Positions 1 to 6,910 of a stretch of DNA of 15,698 nt are shown here, in pieces; positions within the stretch are counted from its first letter, which is position 1, and each line of letters opens with the position of its first letter. Made by a program: the position numbers and the translations under genes. The notes under the pieces were generated by a model. That model was not told where the DNA came from. It ran no database searches and saw nothing but the letters and a program-made list of their open reading frames with translations. The stretch is from Bordetella parapertussis (GTDB taxonomy: Bacteria > Pseudomonadota > Gammaproteobacteria > Burkholderiales > Burkholderiaceae_C), in assembly GCA_945882755.1 (NCBI GenBank), contig CAMCWS010000049.1:1-15698 (forward strand), read 5' to 3'.

Positions 1-893
1 TGGTCAAACTCGGCGAACATATCGGCAGGCAATTTGCCCATGGTATTGACCAGCACATTCAAGCGACCGCGGTGGGCCATGCCAATCACCACTTCTTGCA
101 CACCTTTGATACCCGCCATGTGAATCAACTCATCCATGGCGGCGATAAAACTTTCACCACCCTCAAGAGAAAAGCGTTTTTGGCCCACGTATTTTGTATG
201 CAAATAACGCTCCAAACCCTCGGCAGCGGTAAGGCGGTCGAGGATGTGCTTTTTCTTCTCAGCGCTGAAGGTGGGTTTGCTGCGGATACTTTCCAACTTT
301 TGCTGCCACCAACGCTTTTGCGTCATGTCGGTGGTGTACATGTACTCGGCGCCCAAGGTGCCGCAGTAGGTTTCACGCAAGGCGTTGACCAATTCACGCA
401 AGCTCATCCGGTCTTTGCCAAAGAAGGTGTTGCTGGTGTCGAACACGGTTTCTTGGTCGGCGTCGCCAAAACCATAAAACGAAGGCTCTAGCTCAGGGAT
501 GTTAGGTCGCTCGGTGCGCTGCAAGGGGTCGAGATTGGCCCAGCGTTGGCCCACATTACGGTAGGCGGCAATCAGCTGCTGCGCAGCGGTGCGCTTGCGC
601 CCCATCTCGGCGTCGGCGCTGGCCATGACGACGCGGGTGCCGCCTTGTTTGGCGCGTTCGGCAAAAGCATTGACGACCGGCAAATGCGGCACATCTTTGG
701 CGTTGCTGCCGTCGACGGCGGGAACATGTTGAAGCGCATCGAAATACTGACGCCAGCTGTCGGGCACGCTGCCGGGGTTGGCGAGGTAGTTTTCGTACAT
801 CTCTTCAACGTAGGGGGCGTTGCCCCCGAAGAGATAAGTGTTGCCTGCATAGGCTTGATAGACGGACGAACCCGTCTGCGATGAATCGCTCAT
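1..893 (-). CDS. sucA: 2-oxoglutarate dehydrogenase E1 component, N-terminal part (cut by window edge)
   Basis: This is the thiamine-diphosphate E1 subunit of the TCA-cycle 2-oxoglutarate dehydrogenase complex, a cytoplasmic enzyme that decarboxylates 2-oxoglutarate and passes the succinyl group to the lipoyl domain of E2. Translating the minus strand from the ATG at 891-893 gives 297 residues with no stop; the remaining roughly two-thirds lies beyond position 1. Residues about 25-52 form the E1 N-terminal helix (YVEEMYENYLANP followed by SWRQYF), which in this family docks E1 onto the complex. The conserved GMAHRGRLNVLVN substrate-pocket segment is at about residues 271-283 (His274, Arg275, Arg277). 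The start is fixed by a strong GGAGGT Shine-Dalgarno 7 bases upstream. sucB and lpd would be expected further left but are not visible. A structured leader precedes the gene, so post-transcriptional control is plausible. Confidence 0.96.
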   Translation of the reverse strand, partial: MSDSSQTGSSVYQAYAGNTYLFGGNAPYVEEMYENYLANPGSVPDSWRQYFDALQHVPAVDGSNAKDVPHLPVVNAFAERAKQGGTRVVMASADAEMGRKRTAAQQLIAAYRNVGQRWANLDPLQRTERPNIPELEPSFYGFGDADQETVFDTSNTFFGKDRMSLRELVNALRETYCGTLGAEYMYTTDMTQKRWWQQKLESIRSKPTFSAEKKKHILDRLTAAEGLERYLHTKYVGQKRFSLEGGESFIAAMDELIHMAGIKGVQEVVIGMAHRGRLNVLVNTMGKLPADMFAEFD

Positions 894-1000
894 GGCGCTG
901 ACCTCCGTTTCCCTGCAGGAAACATTAGCTTGGTTGAGGAACCCTCCACGACACGGCTGAACCGACTGGTGGATGCGACCCGGGGGTTCTCCCCTAGGTA
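894..1000 (-). ncRNA. Structured 5' leader of sucA, candidate sucA RNA motif
   Basis: A structured leader called the sucA RNA motif is known upstream of sucA in Burkholderiales, where it overlaps the ribosome-binding site. This stretch sits exactly there. In the minus-strand transcript I see a perfect 6-bp hairpin, GTTTCC/GGAAAC with loop TGCAG (907-923), ending directly next to the Shine-Dalgarno GGAGGT (901-906). Further upstream is a GGGG/CCCC hairpin (983-994) flanked by pairing ACC/GGT. A CCTC at 936-939 (transcript sense) could pair with the Shine-Dalgarno GAGG and hide it. The family assignment rests on position and structure; no covariance-model search was possible and the 5' limit is approximate. 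Confidence 0.5.
901..906 (-). promoter_or_regulatory. Strong ribosome-binding site of sucA
   Basis: GGAGGT on the minus strand, 7 bases before the sucA ATG, is close to the ideal anti-16S match. It follows immediately after a stable hairpin, so access to it could be gated by leader folding. Confidence 0.8.
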
Positions 1001-1032
1001 TGTGCAGGCATTGTGCCATTGATACCTGATAG

Positions 1033-1051
1033 TTTCACGACAAATGTGAAA
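1033..1051. repeat. Inverted repeat TTTCAC-N7-GTGAAA
   Basis: Perfect 6-bp arms (1033-1038 and 1046-1051) separated by 7 bp lie between the end of prpE and the sucA leader. The element could be an operator for the sucA promoter or a weak 3' hairpin of the prpE transcript. It lacks a following T-run, which argues against an intrinsic terminator. No convincing -35/-10 pair was found next to it. Confidence 0.3.
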
Positions 1052-1068
1052 TATGTCGGTTTAAACCA

Positions 1069-2961
1069 TCAAGCCAGTTGCTCTTTGATTTGATGCAAAG
1101 GCGTGGGGTCGTCGATGGTGGTCAAGTCGCCGGGGTCACGCTTTTCGCATACCGCTTGAATAGCTCGGCGCAGCAACTTACCGCTGCGGGTCTTGGGCAA
1201 CAGACTCAAAAAAAGCACCCTTGAAGGCCTAGCCACAGCGCCCAGTTGGCTGTCCACCAATTTCATGATCTCACCCTCCAATTTCAAGCGCCCTGCTGCA
1301 TCGCCCAAAGCCGAGGTGTCTTTGGCCACCACAAAAGCCATGGCCACCTGGCCTTTGAGCTGATCGGCCACGCCCACCACAGCCACCTCGGCGACATTCG
1401 GGTGGCTGGAAATGCTTTCTTCAATTTCGCGGGTACCCAAGCGGTGACCGGCGACGTTAATGACGTCGTCGGTTCGACCCAAAATGAAGAAATACCCATC
1501 TGCATCACGCACACCCCAGTCGAAGGTGGAATACAGCAGCTTTCCCGGAATGCTTTGCCAATAGGTTTTCACAAAGCGCTCATCGTCGCCCCACAGGGTT
1601 TGCAAGCAGCCCGGCGGCAAGGGGCCCTCGATGACCACCACGCCTTTTTGATCGGCGCCGTGCAAAGGCTCGCCGGTGTTTTCATCCACCAGCTTGACAT
1701 CAAAACCGTACATGGGGATGCCAGGGCTGCCGTATTTGCTGGCCATGGGTTGCACACCGTTGGCCACTGTCAGGATGGGCCAGCCGGTTTGGGTTTGCCA
1801 GTAGTTGTCGATGATGGGCTTCTTTAAGCCATCGGCAATCCATTGCGCCGTGGGTTCGTCCAGCGGCTCACCCGCCAAATACAGGGCTTTCAGGCTGGAA
1901 ATATCGTATTTGCTCAAAAGCGCTGGGTCTTGTTTTTTCAGCACCCGCACCGCCGTGGGTGCGCTGAACATATGGGTGACCTTGTACTTTTCGACCAACT
2001 GCCACCAAATGCCACCATCAGGTCGCGTGGGCAAGCCCTCGTACATGAGTGTGGCCATGCCGGCCAAGAGGGGGCCGTAAATGATGTAGCTGTGGCCCAC
2101 CACCCAACCTATGTCGCTGGTGGAGAAATACACCTGCCCCGCTTGGCCTTCAAAAATATGCTGCATGCTGGCGGCCAAGGCCACTGCATAGCCGCCGGTG
2201 TCACGTTGCACACCCTTGGGCTTGCCGGTGGTACCCGATGTGTACAAGGTGTAAGAGGGGTGGCTGCTGTCCACCCATTCGCAGGGGACTTGGGCATGCA
2301 GGTGGGTTTGGCGCAAGGCTGCATAGTCGTGGTCGCGACCCGCCATCGCAGTGAAAGGCTCCAAACCTCGGTTGACCATCAGCACCGCCAAGGGCTTGTG
2401 CTGGCTGAGTTGAATGGCTTCGTCCAACAAAGGTTTGTAGGGCACGACCTTGCCGCCTCGTGAGCCTGCATCGGCACTGATGACCAATTTGGGCGAAGCG
2501 TCTTCGATGCGGGACGCCAAGGCATGCGCCGCAAAACCGCCAAACACCACCGAGTGGATAGCACCAATGCGCACACAGGCCAGCATGGCAAATGCCGCCT
2601 CGGCGATCATGGGCATGTAAATCAGCACCCTGTCACCCTTGCCCACGCCCAAGCTTTTCAGAATGGCCGCCATGCGCTGCACCTCGACGCTCAATTGGGC
2701 AAAGCTGTAGGTGACCTCGGTATTCGTTTCGGTGGAGACATAAATGAGCGCAGGTTTGTCGGCGTGCTGGGCCAAATGGCGGTCCACCGCGTTGTGGCAC
2801 AAATTGGTTTGGCCCCCCAAGTACCAGTTGGCAAAGGGAGGATCAGCGTAGTCGCAAATTTGGGTGGGCGCTTGGTGCCAATCAATCAACTTGGCCTGCT
2901 CACCCCAAAAACCGTCGCGGTCGTCCAAGGACCGGCGGTAAAACGCTTCGTAGTTGCTCAT
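1069..2961 (-). CDS. prpE: Propionate-CoA ligase (propionyl-CoA synthetase)
   Basis: PrpE activates propionate with ATP to propionyl-adenylate and then propionyl-CoA in the cytoplasm; family members also accept acrylate. The 630-residue length is normal for PrpE. The A3 phosphate-binding loop YTSGTTGKPKG is at residues 240-250. The C-terminal hinge region GYFFILGRTDDVINVAGHRL is followed by GTREIEESIS as in enterobacterial PrpE. The A10 motif PKTRSGK ends in Lys595, the residue controlled by acetylation in this superfamily. Acs itself is less likely because the NYWQT-TGWPI and VQRDTGGYAV segments are PrpE-like. One oddity: residue 391, normally Glu in the A5 motif (WQTE), is Gln (codon CAA). 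The ATG is preceded by GGGGAG with 5-base spacing. It is the last gene of the unit acuI-hydrolase-prpE, 24 bp after the hydrolase. Confidence 0.93.
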   Translation of the reverse strand: MSNYEAFYRRSLDDRDGFWGEQAKLIDWHQAPTQICDYADPPFANWYLGGQTNLCHNAVDRHLAQHADKPALIYVSTETNTEVTYSFAQLSVEVQRMAAILKSLGVGKGDRVLIYMPMIAEAAFAMLACVRIGAIHSVVFGGFAAHALASRIEDASPKLVISADAGSRGGKVVPYKPLLDEAIQLSQHKPLAVLMVNRGLEPFTAMAGRDHDYAALRQTHLHAQVPCEWVDSSHPSYTLYTSGTTGKPKGVQRDTGGYAVALAASMQHIFEGQAGQVYFSTSDIGWVVGHSYIIYGPLLAGMATLMYEGLPTRPDGGIWWQLVEKYKVTHMFSAPTAVRVLKKQDPALLSKYDISSLKALYLAGEPLDEPTAQWIADGLKKPIIDNYWQTQTGWPILTVANGVQPMASKYGSPGIPMYGFDVKLVDENTGEPLHGADQKGVVVIEGPLPPGCLQTLWGDDERFVKTYWQSIPGKLLYSTFDWGVRDADGYFFILGRTDDVINVAGHRLGTREIEESISSHPNVAEVAVVGVADQLKGQVAMAFVVAKDTSALGDAAGRLKLEGEIMKLVDSQLGAVARPSRVLFLSLLPKTRSGKLLRRAIQAVCEKRDPGDLTTIDDPTPLHQIKEQLA

Positions 2962-2985
2962 TCTGTCTCCCCTTATGGGCTTTTT

Positions 2986-3594
2986 TTATTTGATCAAGGC
3001 TTGGACGTCTTTGAACAGCGGGTGTTCTGCGGTTCGCAGCCATTCGAACAACACCATCTCAGTGGTCACCAGTTCGGCACCGGCCCCCGCCAAGCGGTCG
3101 TAGGCGGCGTCGCGGTTGCGCTCGGTGCGTGAACTGCAGGCATCGGTCACCACCCACACCTCAAATCCGTCTTCGAGCAAGTCCAAAGCTGTTTGCAACA
3201 CACAGACATGGGCTTCCACCCCTGCCAGCACCACGGCGTTGCGCTCAGGCGCAGCAGCAGCGGGTTTTTGCAGGTGCTTGGGCAGGCTGCGTGCATTGCC
3301 TGTGGGCGGCTTGGCGCTCACTTCAGGACGCAACCAATCCGTCAAACCTTCTTCACAAGCGCTGAACTGCATTTTGGCCAGTGTTTGCCTACACAGGGCT
3401 TTCATGGCGGCGGGCAAGCTGCCCAATTTCGTTGGGTTTTGCTCGGTTCCCCACACAGGCACGCCCAACAGCTGGGCAGCATGTGCCAGTCGCATGGCGT
3501 TGTCCACGCAAGCTTGGCCCTCGAACATGGCGGGCAGCAGCCTGTCTTGGTAATCGATCAAGACCAGTTGGCTGTCGTCTGCGTCCATCAGCAT
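2986..3594 (-). CDS. Cysteine hydrolase, isochorismatase-like superfamily
   Basis: A 202-residue cytoplasmic alpha/beta hydrolase of the isochorismatase/nicotinamidase fold, near the YcaC-like branch. The catalytic triad expected for this family is visible: Asp14 in LVLIDYQ, Lys74 in LAKMQFSA and nucleophile Cys131 in GVEAHVCVLQTA, where the preceding GVEAH carries the usual cis-peptide. The real substrate is unknown; relatives cleave amides, carbamates or vinyl ethers, so an amide of a small carboxylic acid would suit the neighbours, but that is inference. The start ATG lies 3 bp after the acuI stop, with GAGGA inside the end of acuI as ribosome-binding site, so the two are probably translationally coupled. 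prpE follows after 24 bp. A second in-frame ATG two codons later is possible. Confidence 0.85.
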   Translation of the reverse strand: MLMDADDSQLVLIDYQDRLLPAMFEGQACVDNAMRLAHAAQLLGVPVWGTEQNPTKLGSLPAAMKALCRQTLAKMQFSACEEGLTDWLRPEVSAKPPTGNARSLPKHLQKPAAAAPERNAVVLAGVEAHVCVLQTALDLLEDGFEVWVVTDACSSRTERNRDAAYDRLAGAGAELVTTEMVLFEWLRTAEHPLFKDVQALIK

Positions 3595-3597
3595 GGC

Positions 3598-4572
3598 TTA
3601 AATCCTCACCACCACACGACCACGCACCTGACCGGCCATAAGTGCTTGGGCTTTCTCGGCAGCGTGGTCCAAATCGACCTCTTCAATCATGCTTTCCAGC
3701 TTGGCAATGTCCAAATCGGTGGCCAATCGGTCCCAGGCCTGCTGGCGCAGCGCCAAAGGCGCCATCACCGAGTCCACGCCGATCAAGCGCACATTGCGCA
3801 AGATGAAGGGCATGACGGTGGTCGGCAGATCGAACCCTTGCGCCAAACCACAAGCCGCCACTGCGCCGCCATAACGTGTTTGCGCCAAGGCATTGGCCAA
3901 GGTGTGCGAGCCCACCGCGTCCACCACGCCAGCCCAGCGTTCTTTTTGGAGGGGTTTGCCAGCGGCAGACAACTCTGCGCGGTCGATCAAACTGTGCGCA
4001 CCCAAGCTTTTTAAATAAGCTTCCTCGCTGGTTTTGCCGGTGGCGGCCACCACTTGGTAGCCCAGTTTGGCCAACAAGGCAATCGCCACACTGCCCACGC
4101 CGCCGGTGGCACCGGTCACCAAAATCTCACCACTGCCGGGCTTGACGCCTTGCTGCTCCAAGGCCATGACGCACAACATGGCGGTGTAACCAGCGGTTCC
4201 AATCGCCATGGCTTGGCGAGGGGTGAAAGCTTGGGGCAGTTTCACCAGCCAATCGCCTTTGAGGCGAGCTTGCTCGGCCAGACAGCCCCAGTGGGTTTCG
4301 CCCACGCCCCAGCCGTTGTGCACAAAGCTGTCGCCCGCTTTCCAATTCGGATGGCTCGATGACATGACGGTGCCAGCACCATCAATGCCCGCCACCATGG
4401 GCCAAACCCGCACCACGGGGCTTTTGTTGGTGCAGGCCAGGCCGTCTTTGTAGTTCAGGGTGGAATACGCCACCTTCACATGGACATCGCCTTCAGGCAG
4501 GCGGCTTTCGTCCACGGACTGGACGGATGCTTGGAAAGTGGGTTCTTTTTCGAGTAACAGTGCACGGAACAT
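3598..4572 (-). CDS. acuI: Acryloyl-CoA reductase (NADPH), AcuI/YhdH family
   Basis: A medium-chain dehydrogenase/reductase without zinc ligands that reduces acryloyl-CoA to propionyl-CoA with NADPH, limiting toxic acryloyl-CoA. From the ATG at 4570-4572 the protein is 324 residues, the usual YhdH/AcuI length. The YSTLNYKDGLA and PMVAGIDGAGTV segments are near the N-terminus, the nucleotide-binding VTGATGGVGS is at 152-161, and LPTTVMPFILRNVRLIGVDS is a family hallmark. The frame stays open 33 codons further upstream, but that extension has no family match, and AAGGA sits 5 bases before the chosen ATG. It is the first gene of a unit with the hydrolase and prpE, suggesting acrylate/propionate metabolism or detoxification. 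It is divergent from the NlpC/P60 gene. Confidence 0.93.
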   Translation of the reverse strand: MFRALLLEKEPTFQASVQSVDESRLPEGDVHVKVAYSTLNYKDGLACTNKSPVVRVWPMVAGIDGAGTVMSSSHPNWKAGDSFVHNGWGVGETHWGCLAEQARLKGDWLVKLPQAFTPRQAMAIGTAGYTAMLCVMALEQQGVKPGSGEILVTGATGGVGSVAIALLAKLGYQVVAATGKTSEEAYLKSLGAHSLIDRAELSAAGKPLQKERWAGVVDAVGSHTLANALAQTRYGGAVAACGLAQGFDLPTTVMPFILRNVRLIGVDSVMAPLALRQQAWDRLATDLDIAKLESMIEEVDLDHAAEKAQALMAGQVRGRVVVRI

Positions 4573-4591
4573 GGTTTTCCTTAAAGGTTTT

Positions 4592-4620
4592 AAGTTAAGA
4601 ATCGGGCCATTGTCCTTCAA
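4592..4620 (-). promoter_or_regulatory. Possible promoter of the acuI-hydrolase-prpE unit
   Basis: On the minus strand TTGAAG (4615-4620) and TAACTT (4592-4597) are separated by exactly 17 bp and lie 20 bp before the acuI ATG. The -35 matches 4 of 6 consensus positions and the -10 only 3 of 6, so this is a weak candidate. Confidence 0.25.
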
Positions 4621-4693
4621 AGCCATTTGCGGACAGCTTCTAGCAAAACGGCATTGATACGGGTTTGCCATCCAGGAGCGGAATTGGCCAAAT

Positions 4694-4734
4694 GTGTAAG
4701 CGCCACTGGCTAAAGGAAACCCCTTTGCTTACAC
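4694..4734. repeat. Nested inverted repeat upstream of the NlpC/P60 gene
   Basis: Perfect 8-bp outer arms GTGTAAGC (4694-4701) and GCTTACAC (4727-4734) enclose two smaller dyads, GCC-ACT-GGC (4702-4710) and AAAGG-AAACC-CCTTT (4712-4726). Together they can fold as a compact three-way junction. It ends 4 bp before the first ATG of the next gene, and the only Shine-Dalgarno-like run (AAAGGA, 4712-4717) lies inside one arm. It could be an operator or an RNA structure governing translation; neither is proven. Confidence 0.5.
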
Positions 4735-4738
4735 GGTT

Positions 4739-5308
4739 ATGATGCCCCCCATGTTGAAACACCTGCTGTCACTGTCCATGCTTTGCGTTTTGGGGGCCCA
4801 TGCCGCGCCCAACAACGCCGCGCATGACGATCTTGACTTGCTGCTGATTCAGCGCGGCGTGGTTCAGGCCATGGTCGATGTCGGCCAAAACGTTGGCTCG
4901 CAAGCCTCCGACTTGGTGGTCAACGCCATGGGTTATTTGGGCGTGCCCTACCGCCGTGGCGGCACCGGCATCCAAGGGTTTGACTGCAGCGGTTTTGTGC
5001 AAGCCATGTATGAAAAAACCTTAGGCTTGGTTTTGCCGCACAACGCCAAGGCGCAAGCTGCTGTAACCAAAAAAATTGATAAATCTGAACTTCAGCCTGG
5101 CGATTTGGTGTTTTTTAATACCTTGCGCCGCGCCTTCAGCCATGTCGGTATCTATATTGGTGATGGCAAGTTCATTCACTCGCCACGCCCAGGCGGTGAA
5201 GTCCGCATTGAAGACATGCGCGAAAGCTACTGGGTCAAGCGCTTTAACGGCGCACGTCGGGTCAATACCGAGATGGCCCGCGCGGATTCCAACGCCGCTT
5301 TGCGCTAA
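4739..5308 (+). CDS. Secreted NlpC/P60 family peptidoglycan hydrolase
   Basis: A cell-wall endopeptidase of the NlpC/P60 family that cleaves within peptidoglycan stem peptides, exported to the periplasm. The 189-residue product starts with a signal peptide (hydrophobic LLSLSMLCVLGA, likely cleavage after AHAA near residue 23). The catalytic domain covers about 60-175: GVPYRRGG precedes the nucleophile Cys83 in DCSGFV, then His135 in FSHVGIYIGDG and His147 in FIHSPRPGG complete the triad. LQPGDLVFF is typical of Spr/MepS-like enzymes. There is no SH3 or LysM targeting domain. The start is uncertain: ATGs at 4739, 4742 and 4751 all lack an ordinary ribosome-binding site, and the third gives the most compact signal peptide. 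A nested inverted repeat lies just upstream. Confidence 0.92.
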   Translation: MMPPMLKHLLSLSMLCVLGAHAAPNNAAHDDLDLLLIQRGVVQAMVDVGQNVGSQASDLVVNAMGYLGVPYRRGGTGIQGFDCSGFVQAMYEKTLGLVLPHNAKAQAAVTKKIDKSELQPGDLVFFNTLRRAFSHVGIYIGDGKFIHSPRPGGEVRIEDMRESYWVKRFNGARRVNTEMARADSNAALR

Positions 5309-5325
5309 GCTCAAGCCAGAGTTTG

Positions 5326-5352
5326 TCGGTTTCTACGAAGCCGAACCATTTT
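5326..5352 (+). terminator. Possible intrinsic terminator after the NlpC/P60 gene
   Basis: An 8-bp hairpin TCGGTTTC-TAC-GAAGCCGA (5326-5344, one G-U pair) is followed by a short T-run at 5349-5352. It lies 18 bp after the stop codon and 27 bp before the yjgR ATG. The T-run is short and the loop small, so termination may be partial. Confidence 0.4.
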
Positions 5353-5378
5353 GATTGACCCTTTTTCAGAGTAGCGCC

Positions 5379-6908
5379 ATGTCTGAACCGCTTTTGATCG
5401 CCCGCCATGCCACCGCAGAGTGCTTTTTACTGCCCCAACTCGCCAACCGCCACGGCCTGATCACCGGCGCCACCGGCTCGGGCAAAACCGTCACCTTGCA
5501 AACCATGGCGCAAAGCCTCTCGCGCATCGGCGTGCCGGTGTTCATGGCCGACGTCAAAGGCGACCTCACAGGTCTTAGCCAAACCGGCAAGCTGAGCGAC
5601 AAAATGGCTGCCATCCTGAAAGAGCGCGGTTTGGACACACCCGCTTTTGCGCCCTGCCCCACCACCTTGTGGGATGTGTTTGGCGAGCAAGGCCACCCCG
5701 TCCGCGCCACCGTCAGCGATATGGGCCCGCTGCTCTTGGGGCGCATGCTCAACTTGAACGACACCCAAGAAGGGGTGTTGAACCTGGTGTTCAAAATCGC
5801 TGACGACCGCGGCATGTTGCTGTTGGACCTGAAAGACCTGCGGGCCATGCTGCAGTATGTGGGCGACAACGCCAAAGAATTTACCACCGAGTACGGCAAT
5901 GTCAGCGCCGCCAGCATTGGAGCCATCCAACGTGGCCTGATGCAAATCGAGCAGCAAGGCGGTGACAAATTCTTTGGCGAGCCCATGCTCGACATCCACG
6001 ACTTCATGCAAACCGATGGCAATGGCCACGGCATGGTCAACATCTTGGCGGCCGACAAGCTGATGAACTCGCCGCGCTTGTACGCCACGTTTTTGCTGTG
6101 GATGTTGTCTGAGTTGTTCGAACAACTGCCCGAAATTGGCGACCCCGATAAGCCCAAGCTGGTGTTCTTTTTTGACGAAGCGCATTTGCTGTTCAACGAA
6201 GCGCCCAAGGCCTTGATCGAGCGCATCGAGTTGGTGGTGCGTTTGGTGCGCTCCAAAGGTGTGGGTGTGTATTTCGTCACCCAAAACCCGCTGGACATTC
6301 CCGACAGCGTGCTGGCGCAGCTTGGCAACCGGGTGCAACACGTGCTGCGGGCTTTCACACCCCGCGACCAAAAAGCCGTGGCTGCCACCGCGCAAACCAT
6401 GCGCCCGAAAAAAGGCTTGGACATTGAAGCCGCCATCACCGATTTGGCGGTGGGCGAAGCGCTGGTCAGTTTGCTAGATGCCAAAGGCCGTCCAAGTGAA
6501 ACCGAACGTGTTTATGTACTGCCCCCAGCCAGTCAGCTTGGACCCATCACCGCCGCGCAACGCCAAGCCTTGTTGCAAAGCTCGCTGGTGGCGGGGGTGT
6601 ATGAAAAGACGGTGGACCGCGAATCTGCCTACGAAATGATCAAAGGGCGAGCTCCCGCCATGGACGATAACGCGGTGCAACAAACCAAAGCGCAAATCAA
6701 AACCGCGCAAAGCGAGGAAGGTGGCGGCTTGATGGCTGGTGTCTCGGATATGCTGTTTGGCAGCTCTGGACCCAGAGGTGGCAAACGCGATGGCGTGGCG
6801 CAGTTGGTGGTGAAAAGCGCTGTTCGCACCGTGGGTTCAGCCATTGGCCGCGAAATTGTGCGCGGCGTTTTAGGAAGTTTGCTGGGCGGCGGCGGCCGCA
6901 GGAGATAA
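5379..6908 (+). CDS. yjgR: HerA-like helicase-domain ATPase, YjgR/DUF853 family
   Basis: A cytoplasmic P-loop ATPase of the FtsK/HerA group, related to E. coli YjgR; its cellular role is unknown. From the ATG at 5379 the protein is 509 residues, the usual family size. Walker A GATGSGKT is at residues 30-37, the family segment [11 protein letters not shown] is at about 54-64, and Walker [10 protein letters not shown] is at 261-269. A sensor-like [12 protein letters not shown] follows, and after it the arginine-bearing FTPRDQKA. The C-terminus is a low-complexity tail ending in [14 protein letters not shown] sequence (Gly/Arg rich). An in-frame TTG at 5355 would add 8 residues, but the ATG gives the normal MSEPLLIA start. 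The aminotransferase ATG follows the stop by 2 bp, with its ribosome-binding site inside yjgR, so the two are co-transcribed. Confidence 0.9.
   Translation: MSEPLLIARHATAECFLLPQLANRHGLITGATGSGKTVTLQTMAQSLSRIGVPVFMADVKGDLTGLSQTGKLSDKMAAILKERGLDTPAFAPCPTTLWDVFGEQGHPVRATVSDMGPLLLGRMLNLNDTQEGVLNLVFKIADDRGMLLLDLKDLRAMLQYVGDNAKEFTTEYGNVSAASIGAIQRGLMQIEQQGGDKFFGEPMLDIHDFMQTDGNGHGMVNILAADKLMNSPRLYATFLLWMLSELFEQLPEIGDPDKPKLVFFFDEAHLLFNEAPKALIERIELVVRLVRSKGVGVYFVTQNPLDIPDSVLAQLGNRVQHVLRAFTPRDQKAVAATAQTMRPKKGLDIEAAITDLAVGEALVSLLDAKGRPSETERVYVLPPASQLGPITAAQRQALLQSSLVAGVYEKTVDRESAYEMIKGRAPAMDDNAVQQTKAQIKTAQSEEGGGLMAGVSDMLFGSSGPRGGKRDGVAQLVVKSAVRTVGSAIGREIVRGVLGSLLGGGGRRR
6900..6904 (+). promoter_or_regulatory. 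Ribosome-binding site of the aminotransferase gene
   Basis: AGGAG lies inside the last codons of yjgR, 6 bases before the ATG at 6911. It fixes this start over the in-frame ATG seven codons later and implies translational coupling with yjgR. Confidence 0.8.
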
Positions 6909-6910
6909 AC

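Noticed and set aside
72..884. Two plus-strand open frames at the left end
   Set aside because: The minus strand carries a clear sucA N-terminus through the whole region, so these are antisense shadows.
1246..3132. Several plus-strand open frames opposite prpE (up to 206 codons)
   Set aside because: They are shadows of prpE; composition is His/Gln/Ala-rich as expected for antisense reading of this gene.
3193..4014. Plus-strand open frame of 273 codons across the hydrolase and acuI genes
   Set aside because: It crosses two recognised minus-strand genes and their junction, has no recognisable domain and no ribosome-binding site.
4573..4671. 33-codon N-terminal extension of AcuI
   Set aside because: The family starts at MFRALLLE; the extension has no homologous character and occupies the likely promoter and leader, while a ribosome-binding site precedes the later ATG.
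5366..6484. Long open frames on the minus strand opposite yjgR (372 and 322 codons)
   Set aside because: They lie fully antisense to a well-conserved ATPase with intact Walker motifs; their products show no family features and are explained by GC-rich codon bias.
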